Shown in pieces: positions 12,010 through 23,089 of a stretch of 64,000 bases of DNA. The first letter of the stretch is position 1, and every line of letters starts with the position of its first letter. Both the position numbers and the translations under genes were made by a program. Origin of the DNA: Molossus alvarezi (Eukaryota; Chordata; Mammalia; Chiroptera; Molossidae). The notes beneath the pieces were generated by a model. The model worked only from the letters and a program-made list of their open reading frames with translations, did not search any database and was not told the origin of the DNA. The stretch is taken from positions 122,167,001 through 122,231,000 of the forward strand of contig CM073886.1 of the NCBI GenBank assembly GCA_037176705.1, written 5' to 3'.

Positions 12010-12305
12010 CTTTTATTTTATTTATTTATTTTCTTATCTTCACCCGAGGACATATTTCCATTTTTGTTCAGATAGAGTGGAAGGGAGAGAGAGGGAGGGA
12101 GAGAGGGGGAGGGGAGAGAGAGAGATAAAGAGAGAGAAGGAGACATCGATGTGAAAGAGACACATTGAGTGGCTGCCTCCTGCACAACACCAACCATGGC
12201 TGGGAACGAATCGCAATGGAGGTACATGCCCTTGACTGGAATCGAACCCGCGACTCATTGGTCCGCTGGCCAACACTCTGACTGCTAAGCCAAACCGGCC
12301 AAGGC
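12010..12305 (-). mobile_element. Ves-A SINE
   Basis: TSD CATAGTGTGTT at 11999-12009 and 12306-12316. Contains a GGGA/GAGA-rich microsatellite at 12083-12140. Confidence 0.93.
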
Positions 12306-12402
12306 CATAGTGTGTTTTTTTAGATACCATTTATAATTCAGGGAGTACCTATATGGGTTGCAAGAACTGTTTAACCTAGTATGACATTTAAAAACTATTT
12401 TA

Positions 12403-12760
12403 GCTCTGGCCGGTTTCGCTCAGCAGTTGGCGCGTCAGCCTGTGGACCAGAGTCCTGGGTTCAGTTTCCGCTAGGGGCACGTACCCCCCCCCCCCAAAAA
12501 AAAAAACAGTTTTATCCCTGCAGTGTATACAGTGGTTAGAACATTGGCCTGAAGGGTCATGGGTTCGATTCCCGGTCAAGGGTACCACCTGGGTTGCAGG
12601 TTTGATCCCCAGGTCCGGTTGGGCCTTGTGCAGGAGACTGTAGATATGTTAATGTCAGATTGATGTTTCTCTCTCTCTATCCCAACCCCCTCCTCCCTTC
12701 CACTCTCTAAGAGTCGATGGAAAAAATATCCTTGTAAGGATTAGCAACAACAAAAATTAT
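12403..12760 (+). mobile_element. Composite of two Ves SINE pieces in one insertion
   Basis: 12403-12505 is a Ves-A head that stops at a run of C then A. A second, divergent Ves head starts about 12511 and runs to the tail at 12740-12760. A single perfect TSD TAAAAACTATTTTA (12389-12402 and 12761-12774) flanks the pair. Confidence 0.9.
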
Positions 12761-13091
12761 TAAAAACTATTTTAATTATCGGGTGAGAGGAAAATGCTTT
12801 TAGTTATGTCACACACACACACACAAAAGAGGCAAATTTTTCATGAGAAAAACAAAGTAGAATTTTAAAGGACTTTCAGTTATTAAATTAAGGCAGACTG
12901 AATAGTTGCTATGGGAAAAGTTACCAAATTGATATGTTACATTTAGTGTACAGTTATCTCATCGTTGGTATATTCGGAGCTGGAAGAAATAAGGGGTTTG
13001 TTTTCACCAGATTTATTTATTAAAATATCATTATGCCAATTTTAAAAAGTTATGAACATAATATAAATGTCCCAGAATATTTACTTACTCA

Positions 13092-13694
13092 TTTAATCTT
13101 TTTTCTTTGTTCTTTTTAGAGAGAGAGATAGAAACATCGATGAGAAAAATATGAACAATAAAATGGCAGTTAATACATAACTATCAGCAATTGAGTCTAA
13201 AAATGAGCAAGCAGAACAGAAACAGATTCATAGATACAGAGAACTTTTTGTTGCTTGCCAGATGGGTGGGGGCTGGAGGGATGGATGAAAAAGATGAAGG
13301 AATTAAGAAGTACAAATTGATTGTTAGATTGATGAACCTCAAAGGGAAGGGAGGAGGAAGGGCGGGATGAGATAAACCAAAGAACTTCTATGCATATATG
13401 CATAACCAGTGGACATCGACAATAGTGTGGGGAAGGCAGGAGGGGTGCGGGGTTGGGGAAGAGGAGGGGGTCAATGGGAAAAATGGGGGGGAACATCTGT
13501 AATATATTCAACAATAAAGAGTTTAAAATAAAAGAAACATTGATGAGAGAGAAGAATCATTGATTGGCTGCCTCCTGCATGCCCCCCACTGGGGATTGGG
13601 TCCACAGCATGGGCATGTGCCTGACCAGGAATCAAACCAGTGACTCTTGGTGCATGGGTCGACACTCAACCAGTGAACCACACCCGCCAGGCTT
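13092..13694 (-). mobile_element. Ves-B SINE split by a half-L1 tail
   Basis: SINE sequence occupies 13092-13145 and 13534-13694 ('GCCTCCTGCATGCCCCCCAC' to 'CACACCCGCCAGGC'). The 388 bp between is a separate insertion with a TSD made of SINE sequence. Confidence 0.9.
13146..13533 (+). mobile_element. 5'-truncated half-L1 (HAL1-like) copy
   Basis: Flanked by GAAACATCGATGAGA (13131-13145) and GAAACATTGATGAGA (13534-13548). It covers the last codons of an L1 ORF1 followed at once by 3'UTR and a short A-rich tail, the same ORF1-to-3'UTR junction as the element at 16508-18657. Confidence 0.88.
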
Positions 13695-14025
13695 CATTAT
13701 AATCTTTTATCCGAGATAGATTTTTTTCAGGAGCTTTGCTTACTGCTATGTAGTCCAGGTCAAAAAGCAAGTAGGTGAATACTTGAGGTACTATAGAAAT
13801 TTGAACCAAGTTGTGGTTATAAAATAAGGATTCTGACTCTATAAAGAGGGCATCACCTTATTTATAGTTACATGGTATAGCTTACTGAATAACATTCATT
13901 TAAATGGGATGTTTCAGTAAAGCTGTAAAATAATATTAGAAAAATAATTAGACATATCTGCATATATGAACTATTCCTGAGATAATATATATGAAAAGAA
14001 TATGATGCAGAAAGTGTAGAATAAA

Positions 14026-14238
14026 CAGCAGCTCACATATATTGAACCTTACTATAGGCTCAGCTCAGTTTTAAGTACTTTACATATATCAACTCATTTC
14101 ATCCTTACAACAAAATTAGAAATAGTAGTATACCTGCCTCATATTTTAGAGATGAGGAACTGGTACAGAAAGATTCAGTAATTTTCTCAAGGTTACATAG
14201 TAAGTAAAGGAGTTTGGATTCAAACCTAGGCAGGCTCT
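14026..14238 (+). mobile_element. MIR
   Basis: Nearly full MIR order: 'TTTTAAGTACTTTACATATA', 'CAACTCATTTCATCCTTACA', 'TTTAGAGATGAGGAACTGG' and 'ATTCAAACCTAGGCAGGCTC'. Confidence 0.85.
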
Positions 14239-14401
14239 TCTTTTTCTTCCTTGACTACTTATTGTTGAGTGTCTTCTTTTCTCACATCTGTATTGATTGT
14301 ACAGCTTGATATTTACTTAATACGTAGTAATATTTCATGGATGTAACATTTATTATACCATTAATGTAACACTAGTAGTCTTTTAGTTGTTATATAAAGT
14401 G

Positions 14402-14612
14402 TCCATGTGCCAGACAGCCTGAATTCGACTCCTGCTGTATGACCTTAGGCAAGTTACTTATCCTCTCGGTATGTCAGTTTCCTCACTAAATAAAATTGGA
14501 TTATTAGTACAAAGTCATACAAAGTGTCATACAAAGATTAAATAAGAGCACATCTAAAGTGTTTATAATGATTTTTATTAGATAGGAGATACTCAATAAA
14601 TGTTTATCATTT
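14402..14612 (+). mobile_element. MIR (second type)
   Basis: 'CCTGAATTCGACTCCTGC', 'TGACCTTAGGCAAGTTACTT', 'TCAGTTTCCTCACTAAATA' and a terminal 'CTCAATAAATGTTTATC' follow MIR order. Confidence 0.8.
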
Positions 14613-14837
14613 CTACCAGTTTTTCACTATTGAAAAAAAGTGAAATTGTTGAGATAAGACTATACACGTTTTTTGGCTATAGTATACAAAGTGGCTGTCC
14701 AGGAAAGTTTGTTACTATCAGAATATGAAAGTGCCTTTTATTCCAAATCCTCCCAATTTGAATATTATTATTATAATTTCTATCAATACTGTTTAATTTG
14801 GATTTCTTTTGTTTGCTTGAAGAAATCATAAATTTTG

Positions 14838-15080
14838 GCCCTGGCCAGTTTGGCTCAGTGGTTAGAGCGTCGGCCTGCGGTCTGGAGAGACCCGGGTTCG
14901 GTTCCCGCTAAGGGCACATACTTCGGTTGCAGTTTGTCCCCGGCCCTGTTTGGTCATGCGGGTGGCAGCCACTCCATGTGTCCCTTCACGTCGATGTTTC
15001 TCTCTCTCTCTCCCTCCCACTCTATCTGTACGAAAAATGGAAAAATATCCTCGGGTGAGGATAAAAAAAAGAAAGAAAAA
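14838..15080 (+). mobile_element. Ves-A SINE (young)
   Basis: 18-bp perfect TSD AAGAAATCATAAATTTTG at 14820-14837 and 15081-15098. CpGs in the head are intact. Confidence 0.95.
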
Positions 15081-15270
15081 AAGAAATCATAAATTTTGAA
15101 GTGAAATCAGATGAACAAAGAGCTAGGATTTGGGGAGTTACTTAGAAGTTTGCCTTCAGACTCATTGTAATGGGCTGGTGTGAGAATTTATCATAATATC
15201 TTCCACTAATTAAGCATTTTATTTAACCCTCAAGCCATTCTAAAATTAGTCTATAAATGATTTCTTAGTC

Positions 15271-15297
15271 ACGTGTGTGCACGCACACGTGTGTGTG
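15271..15297. repeat. Alternating purine-pyrimidine tract
   Basis: 27 nt strictly alternate purine and pyrimidine in an ACGTGTGTGC...CACACGTGTG arrangement that is also nearly palindromic, a Z-DNA-type sequence. Confidence 0.7.
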
Positions 15298-16507
15298 AGA
15301 GATTTATAAGTTAGATTTTTTCCTATTTTTTTATAGCCAGTATTTATTTCAGCTAACTTACTATTTATTTAAGTAATTATGGGTGGGCATGCCTAGGACT
15401 GTTTATATGTATTTGTAATACTGTGGTGAAATATACACTAGAATTTCAAGTAAAAAATTACAATAGATCTTTTAAAAGTAGGGTTCATTTGTACTGATTC
15501 ACCTATGTTTCTCTTCTTTCTTCTGTTCCCCCCAATTTTTTTTTCAGTTAGCAGTAACATTGTTAATTTTCTGGATCACTTACTGTGTCAGGTAGTATAT
15601 GAAGTGATTTACATGCATTTATTTCATTCTCATCACCACTTAGGAAGTGGTCTACTTTCTTCACTTGTCCATTTCTTTCAATCAGCAACTTTCAAACTGC
15701 TTTGCCTTGGTGACTCACAAAGAGAAATCTTTTACCTTGACTCACAAAGCAGTGTGCAGTGTACCCTTATATTTTTCTTCCCTCTATCACTCTCGATATT
15801 GATCTCAACCCTCTAAATTTATTTTATAATACACTAATCTGTCACCACTCACAGATTTTAAGAAAAGCACTGCTTTAAATTACAATTCTAAAGCACTTAC
15901 TAGAATCTTTTTTCCCATTTGGTTACCATTTCATTCTGGACACATTGTTCCCCAGAGATAATGACTTTCAGCTTCAGTTTCAACAATTTCATGAAAGACA
16001 GTGTTCTTTCACTGAGCCAGGTACACCAAACATTGCCCAATACAGACCCAGAAATGCCATGTCTAATTAGTTAGGGAGGTGTATATTCATTTTTAGAATT
16101 CTAGGCATGCTGTAGCCATGCTGTTTTTGATGGACTCTGGTCACCTTCTAGCATAAGGTAGTAACATTTTCACAGATGACTCATATTCATAAAAATCTGT
16201 GACTTTAGACAAAATTACAAGTCCATTTCTACCCAAGACTGCTGCTGTTTTTCAAAATCTTGGATTCCAGTGAAATTAGCATACTTCATCAATGAGGTGT
16301 AAAGATAATATGTTAGTTGTCAACTACTAAGTCCATTCATAAAGCATTTTAAATCAAACAAGCATTGTTGCTTCCCTTCCTCCCAGTTTTGAGTTGACAT
16401 CAGAGTATTCAGTTACCTCATTGTGTCACTAAGAAAAGCACAGTTTTGAGGTTAGGTTTATTAATCTTGTAATTCATATGTGGCAACTAATTATATAAAT
16501 CATTTTT

Positions 16508-18657
16508 TAAATTTTTTATCTTTATTGTTGAATGTATTACAGATGTTCCTAATTTTTCCCCCATTGACCCCCCCCTCCTCCTCACTCCTGCCCCCCTCCT
16601 GCCTTTTCCCACACTGTTGTGTCCATCGGTTATGCACATGTGCATATAAGTTCTTTGTTTTATTTCTTCCCACCCCACCAAGCCCCTTCCCTTTGAGGTT
16701 TGTCAGGCTTGCAACCAATTTGTACTTCTTAATCCCTTCACCTTTTTCACCCATTCCCCCCAACCCCCTGCCATCTGGCAACCAACAAAATGTTCTCTGT
16801 ATCTATGAGAATATTTCTGTTCTGCTTGTTCATTTTGTATGTCAATTCAGTTGTTGATAGATATGTATTCATTGCCATTTTGTTTGTTCATATATATTAT
16901 CTTTTTCTTCAAAAAGACCCTTCAACATTTCATATAATAATGGTTTGGTGGTGATGAACTCCTTTAACTTTTTCTTGTCTGGGAAACTCTTTATATGGCC
17001 ATCAATTCTAAATGACAGCTTTGCAGAATAGAGTAATCTTGGTTGTAGGTTCTTGCTTTTCATCACTCTGAATACTTCTTGCCACTCCCTTCTGGCCTGC
17101 AAAGTTTCTCTTGAGAAATCATCTGACAGTCTTATGGGAACTCCCTTGTAGGTAACTAACTGCTTTTCTCCTGCTGCTTTTAAGATTCTCTTCTTTGTCT
17201 TGAACCTTTTGCATTTTGATGATGATGTGTCTTGGTGTGGGCCTCTTGGGGTTCATCTTGTTTGGGACTCTCTGTGCTTCCTGGACTTGTATGTCTGTTT
17301 CCTTCCAAGTTAGGGAAGTTTTCTGCCATTATTGTTTCCAGTAGGTTTTCGATTTCTTGTTCTATCTCTTCTCCTTCTGGCACCCCCAAGATGTGAATGT
17401 TGACACACTTGAAGTTGTCCCAGAGGCTCCTTACACTATCCTCAATTTTTTTTATTCTTTTTTCTTTTTGCTGTTCTGCTTGGGTGTTTTTTTGCTTCCT
17501 TATGTTCCAAATCAATGGTTTGCTTCTTGGCTTTACATACTCTACTATTGAATCTGTGTAAATTATTCTTTATTTCAGTTAGTGCCTCCTTCATTTCTGA
17601 CTGGTCTTTTTAATGCTCTTGAGGCCTTCACTAAGTTTGCTGAGGTTCTCACTAAGTTCATTGAGCATCCTTATAAGCAGTGTTTTGAACTCAGCATCCG
17701 TTAGTTTGCTTATCTCCATTTCGCTTAGTTCTTTTCCTGGGGTTTTGTTCTGTTCATTCATTTGGGATCTGTTTCTTTGTCTCCTCATTTTGGTTACCTC
17801 CCTGTGTTTGTTTCTATGTATTACTTAACAAGAGGTATGGGACTAGCTGAGACCAGATGCTGCTTGTTTGAAAGAATTTAGGGAAACCTTGAAGCAGGAT
17901 CCAAGACAGGCCAATCCTATGCTTAAGCACCTGGCAACAGCTTGGGTGGGCCTGAAAGTTGGGTGGGGCGGGGCCTCAGGGAATCACCAAGGCTGGCCTA
18001 CCAGTGTGAGCCAGGTTGCTGGAGTCCCAGGTATGGCAGCTGTCTGCCGCCCCAGCGAAGGGCTCACCAAAGGAACAAAAGCCTCTGACAGCATATCTGT
18101 CCAGGAGAAAGCTGCCTCTTCAGCCCTCGCTCCAGTGCCAAACAACTCAGTTCTTCCCTGTATGTCTCTGGCGCCCCTCAAGCTGCCTCCCCTCCAAGCT
18201 TAGAGGGAGAGAGTCCAATAAGTCCGTGCGCGGGCCCTTTAAGGAGCTGCCTGGGGATCCAGCTGCCTCAGCCTCCCTGAGCCTCAGTTCCCGCTGGTTT
18301 TTCCAGCCAGAAGTTATGGGGACTTCTCCTCCTGGCACTGGAACCCTGAGCTGGGTGCCTGGTGTGAAACGGGGACCCCTCAGTCCTCAGGGAGGACCTT
18401 CCCAGCTGAGGTGTCCTCCTGATTTTTATCCGCCACACGTGGGTGTGGGGCCAGCCCGTCCCCTCCGCCCTCCTACCAGTCTTGATGCGGCTGCGTCTTT
18501 AATTCCATAGTTGTAGGGCTTCCATTCAGCTTGATTTCAGGAGGTTCTGAAGGATGGTTGTTCTTTAGTTTAGTTGTAAATTTGATGTGGTTGTGGGAGG
18601 CTGAAATACCGCTTTTAACTACGCTGCCATCTTGACCAAAAGTCTAATATTTCTCTG
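16508..18657 (-). mobile_element. Full-length half-L1 (HAL1-like) retrotransposon
   Basis: On the minus strand it reads 5'UTR (18657 to about 17800, G+C-rich, starting near 'GGTCAAGATGGCAGC'), ORF1 (17788 to 16869), then directly a 3'UTR (16868-16520) and an A-rich end. There is no ORF2. A 12-bp TSD TAAATCATTTTT lies at 16496-16507 and 18658-18669, so both ends are present. Half-L1 elements are known in mammals and presumably use L1 ORF2 in trans. Confidence 0.88.
16869..17788 (-). pseudogene. Broken L1/HAL1 ORF1 (RNA-binding protein)
   Basis: The start M-R-R-Q-R-N-R-S-Q-M-N-E-Q at 17788 is followed by a conserved E-M-E-I-S-K-L-T-D-A-E-F segment. The RRM-like part has H-I-L-G-V-P-E-G-E-E, and the C-terminal domain has Q-A-R-R-E-W-Q and Y-S-A-K-L-S-F, ending T-K-W-Q. 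The frame stops at 17591 and the C-terminal part (17102-16869) lies in a different register, so at least one stop and one frameshift have been acquired. L1 ORF1p normally forms a trimeric RNA chaperone. This copy cannot make a full protein. Confidence 0.88.
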
Positions 18658-18890
18658 TAAATCATTTTTAGTCTAAAAACTCCAACCTATGGTTGGGTGT
18701 GCTTTATATGTTACCTGAGATTTAGGAAAACTAAAGTTAGGTAGCCCCCAATAAAACCCTCTTGTATATGTTCTTTATGAGTTCCTATCATTTTAATTAA
18801 ATAATTAAACATTGTTACTTGTTATTTAATCTGCTTGAGTATGGCAGTTTATATGTACAATAGTGAGTTGCGTGTGGCAACAATGTGTTT

Positions 18891-19137
18891 GTTTTTTTTA
18901 TCCTCACCTGAGGATATTTTTCCATTTATCTTCAGATAGAGTAGGATGGAGGAAGGGAGAACAGTAGAGAGAGAGAGAGAGAAACACTGATGTGAGAGAC
19001 ACATGGATTGCTTGCTACCTGCATAACCCCAAACTGGGGTTGGGGATGAACTACAACCGAGGTACCTTAGCTGGAATCGAACCCAGGACTCTTTGGCCTG
19101 TGGGCAGTGCTCTAACAGCTGAGCCAAACCCGCCAGA
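18891..19137 (-). mobile_element. Ves-A SINE
   Basis: TSD GCAACAATGTGTTT at 18877-18890 and 19138-19151. Confidence 0.93.
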
Positions 19138-19509
19138 GCAACAATGTGTTTTTTGTGTTCTGTACATAATTTTTTGCAACATTTTTTTTCATCTTTTCTG
19201 TACTATTTTCTGTGCCATTTTCACTGGGCTTCTACTAGCAAATGTTATGTCAGTCATTCATCAAAAGAATGCAGTGTTTTTTTTTCCTTGGCCAATGTAC
19301 TTATAAAGGCCATTAAATTATAAGGGGGGGGGGCATGATTACCAAAAGGACAGGATGGTTGTTCCTTCTAGAAGAAACCAAAGTACTATCCTTCTGGGTG
19401 GTGGTTCTGTGAATGCTTATTTTATAACTGTTAAACCACACATACATGTTTTGTGAACTTTGTCAAATTATCTTGTATTTAAAAATGTTTGAGGATAAAG
19501 AAAATTCTT

Positions 19510-19731
19510 GTCCCGCCGGTGTGGTTCAGCGTTTGAGCATTGACCCATGCACCAAGAGGTCGCCAGTTTGATTCTCTGTCAGGACACATGCCCAGGTTGT
19601 GGGCCTGATCCCTAGTGGAGTCATGCAGGGGGCAGCCAATCGATGTTCTCTCTCATCGATGTTTCTGTCTCTCTCTCCCTCTCACTTCCTCTCTCTCTAA
19701 AATCAATAAAGTATTGGGAAAAAAAATTTTT
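19510..19731 (+). mobile_element. Ves-B SINE
   Basis: TSD AAGAAAATTCTT at 19498-19509 and 19732-19743. Tail 'CTCTAAAATCAATAAAG'. Confidence 0.94.
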
Positions 19732-20744
19732 AAGAAAATTCTTAATTTTAACTACCTGTATACTTCTACTTAAAAAAAAAACTTATTTACAAAGTTCTAT
19801 TAAGATGTATGAGGAGAGGTAGTAGTGTTATTTCACTGTTCTGAAGTTTACACCCCCTCCAAAAAGGGAGCATTTAAACTGAAAATTATAACTCCACTTT
19901 TCATTTTAGCGCTGTGTCTTAGTTGATGTGGAGTAGCCTCTATTTGCTTATTAGTTTATAGTTATTTAATTAAGGCATATCTTTGATAAATGTGCACTTA
20001 TTAAAATGTTGTCTTATATATTTTAAAAAAGAAAGTTCTTACACAAGTACCACTAAAGGAAAGATAAATATTTCAAAAATCACATGTTGAAATTAAGATG
20101 AGAAAAATTGGGGGGCATTGAACAGAATAATGGAAAAGGTATTCAGGAATTTTGTAAAATGTCTATACACACATTTACATCATAATAAAAATAATATTAA
20201 AGCCAATTGAGTCATTGTACAGGAATATTAAAGTGTTAACACATCTTTCTTTGTCCTGCATGTGTTATGTGATTGATTGATAAAAATCATGCAGTGATAG
20301 GAAGATAAGTACATGAACAATAAGCAGTTATACAAGAATGAAACAAGATACATTTCAAAAATGTCACAAAGGAATGTTGGGCGATAAATGTCGTAGATTC
20401 AGGGTAGATTACAGTAAGATAGCTCTTGGCTGAATTTGTATGGAGTTTCATGAAGTAGCAGGAACTTGCCTTGGATCTTCAAGAATTATAGGAATTGGAC
20501 TAAAGTATAAATGGGCTACCTAGGTAAGGGTATGTATTAGGAAATAAATATCAATGAGGAAACACAAGGGTGGATACAAGAGAATTTGATCAGCTTGATT
20601 GGAGAGGATGGTTTATGTAGGAAAGGTTTGTGTAGTGAGAGACATAGCTAGAAAGACAAGTTGAAGTTAGATTGAAATGTATTAATGATGTAGGAAAGAA
20701 TTATAGTGCTTGTCAAAATTGAGTATCCTTGTCTAGTAATAACA

Positions 20745-20813
20745 GTCTGCTGGTACTACAGACTCTTGAGCCAGATTGCTTGGGTTCTAATAGTTCCTCC
20801 ACAAATTACTTTA

Positions 20814-20844
<31 letters not shown>

Positions 20845-21255
20845 TTATTTTATCCTCACCTGAGGACTTTTTCCATTTTTTGTTCAGATAGAGTGGGAGG
20901 GAGAGAGAGGAAGAGACAGAGAGAGAGAAACATCGACGTGAAAGGGACACATCAAGTGGCTGCCACCCGCATGACCAACCAGGGCCGGGGACAAACTGCA
21001 ACCGAGGTACACGCCCTTATCGGGAACTGAACCCGGGTCTCTCTGGACTACAGGCTGATGCTCTAACCGCTGAGCCAAACTGGCCAGGGCCAGAAATTAC
21101 TTTAAATTCCCTATAAATTAAGTTTCTCAGTAAAATACAGAAAATAATCGTACCTACCTTATTTGTCTGTTGTGAGAACTAAATAAGTTAATATATGCAA
21201 AGTACTTAGCAGTGCCTAACATACAGTAATTAGTATATGAATTATGGCTATTATT
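20745..21255 (+). mobile_element. MIR interrupted by a Ves SINE
   Basis: 20745-20802 ('CTTGAGCCAGATTGCTTGGG') and 21105-21255 ('TAAGTTTCTCAGTAAAATAC' and onward) are the two halves of one MIR. The SINE between them carries its own TSD. Confidence 0.75.
20814..21093 (-). mobile_element. Ves-A SINE with (ATT)n
   Basis: TSD AAATTACTTTA at 20803-20813 and 21094-21104. The A-tail has become an (ATT)n microsatellite at about 20814-20845. It ends 260 bp before NIPBL exon 2. Confidence 0.94.
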
Positions 21256-21353
21256 GTTATATAGATTGAAAACAAAAATTAATATTTTGCAAGTATTTCT
21301 CTAATAGTAATATATTTAACATATTACAAATAATTGTATCTTTTTCATTGCAG

Positions 21354-21496
21354 TGTTTGGGAAATGGGAAGTAATGACAGCTGGCACCTGAACTAAGTAC
21401 TTTTATCAGCACCACCATTCCAGAACTTCAGGATGAATGGGGATATGCCCCATGTCCCCATCACTACGCTTGCGGGGATTGCAAGTCTCACAGACC
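21354..21496 (+). CDS. NIPBL: NIPBL exon 2: end of 5'UTR and start codon (aa 1-22)
   Basis: This exon starts after CAG at 21351-21353 and ends before GTAAGT at 21497. The first 79 nt are 5' leader. The start codon is 21433-21435 with A at -3, followed by M-N-G-D-M-P-H-V-P-I-T-T, which I recognise as the NIPBL N-terminus. The coding part is 64 nt and the last codon is split after its first base. NIPBL with MAU2 loads cohesin onto chromatin and stimulates loop extrusion in the nucleus, and the extreme N-terminus is the MAU2-binding part (known for the family). No earlier in-frame ATG continues into this frame. Two short upstream ORFs sit in the leader. Read-through into intron 2 soon meets stops. 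Confidence 0.96.
21364..21396 (+). promoter_or_regulatory. NIPBL: Upstream ORF in NIPBL 5' leader
   Basis: An ATG at 21364 opens a 10-codon frame closed by TAA at 21394-21396. A second ATG at 21374 in another frame closes with TGA at 21389-21391. Both end before the main start at 21433. The sequence shows they exist; a role in limiting or re-initiating translation is inference. Confidence 0.6.
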
Positions 21497-23089
21497 GTAA
21501 GTTTGGTTACTTTACCTAATTTATGTTCTACTCTGTTAACTATGATTTTTAGAGAGACTACAACAAAAGTTTTTTGTAACAAAATTAAGATTTAGGTTTT
21601 AAATGACAAACATCATTATTTCCTTTGATTCACTGGCATACCTGTAAAAGTAGCATAACTAGTGTAGTCAGCTACTAATAGGTAAGACCTTACTTTGTGT
21701 AGCGTACATTTGTTTAAAGATCTTACAGGATAAAGGAATAAATGCAAAAGAAAGAACCAAAGATGAGACCAAGCATTAAGAAATCAAAACTGAAGAAGAA
21801 TTGCTTTACATATAGGAACTAATATAGCAAAAAGTGCTTTTAGTAATGGTAACTGAAACTGCCCTTCAAAGAAGAAAATTTGATAGCCTAACAATCTAAT
21901 TTTTTAGTGATGGTTATTTTGGATATCATGTTCATTATGTATCTATGGAATTTGTTATAGATATCAGCAGCCTAGTTTACTCTAAACAGTCAAGTTGAAA
22001 AGAATATTGCCATTCTTTTGAGCTTTATGTAATATAACACATTTTTTTAAGGGACTTAATTCTTTTGGTGGGCAACTCTTAATTCTTTGTCCATGGGTAA
22101 TAATGCAAAAGCTACCCACAATATTAGTCCCTATGTCATCCTACCTGAATAAAGAGAAAAAAAGTGATGTGAGAAGAAAGGATAGAAAGTGAGGAGTTGG
22201 CATACTTTTCCTTTGTAGCATTATGTGAGATTGTTTGTCCTCCCTATTATCTCAGCAAGTAATAACTTGTTTCCTGGATTTTTATTAATAAAAAACTTAT
22301 TATTACTTATTGAAGCTGAGTAGCATGATAATTATATGTGTAAATGGTTAGAAATTAACCCAAAAACAAAGACATTTTAGTTAACTTTCTTAACTTTTAG
22401 TTTAGGAAAATGAACAAATCATTTTGTGAAGAGACATTAAATAGTTTGATTTAAAGTACTGTAAAATATTTATGTTCTTTTATTTGCTGTTTAGAATAGA
22501 ATGAAGAGAGAACTATTTAGGAATTTATAACTTAAAGCAAAAAACCTTAGATCTTCTTCCTCCAGAGTCCTGTTCTATGAATGTTCTGCTAAAGTGAGCT
22601 GTTTATGTTTGTATATACTTAAGCTTTTAAAAAACATGTTACTTGTCTATCTGGTGAAGAGTCATGTATTGTTATTTTTGTTTGTTTTTATGTGAGAGTT
22701 CTTAATGATGCTGATAAATCTTATAAGCGTATGTAAATGAGATTTATGTATTTTCAGTTTTTGGAAGTTACTTAGTTTTAACCTTACCTTTTGGCTATTT
22801 TGTAAATTAATAAAAGTTTAAGATAGGAAAAATCAATGAGAATATAAAGGGGCTGAGTTTTATTCTCAGAATAGTATAATCTATAATGGTTCAAGTGATG
22901 TTTTAGACTTTTGTAGAGTTAATTGGGTTTTGTTGAGGGAGAGGAGGAATGCCTTTTAATAATATTCACATTGAAAAATAATGTCATATTGATATTTATA
23001 GCCTATTCTAAATTCCAAGATATATATTAGAACTAAAGAGACTTATTACAGTCACTCAACTTCTAATAATCTGATTTTATTCCAAATAG
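21497..23089 (+). other. NIPBL: NIPBL intron 2
   Basis: A 1593 nt AT-rich intron running GTAAGT to ATAG. I see no SINE, L1 fragment or other recognisable repeat in it, and no open frame of note. Confidence 0.9.

Larger units (their letters stand above)
1..21353 (+). other. NIPBL: NIPBL intron 1 (3' part)
   Basis: Non-coding DNA upstream of the first coding exon. It ends in a pyrimidine-rich tract and CAG at 21351-21353. That it is intron 1 is inferred from the known vertebrate NIPBL layout, because exon 1 is not in the window. About 15 SINE loci, L1, half-L1, MaLR, hAT and MIR pieces are listed separately. Unique-looking AT-rich stretches without a recognised feature are 2175-2740, 3126-4423, 7419-8689, 9340-9750, 10440-10800, 12775-13090, 13695-14025, 15100-16495 (a weak MIR-like piece near 15575-15665) and 19744-20740. 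Confidence 0.85.

Noticed and set aside
12487..12505. Run of C followed by A, possible assembly artefact
   Set aside because: It lies at a SINE junction and the enclosing TSD is perfect, so a real insertion product is the simpler view; length may still be miscalled.
18016..18510. 164-codon frame on the + strand
   Set aside because: It is the reverse complement of the G+C-rich half-L1 5'UTR; no gene features.
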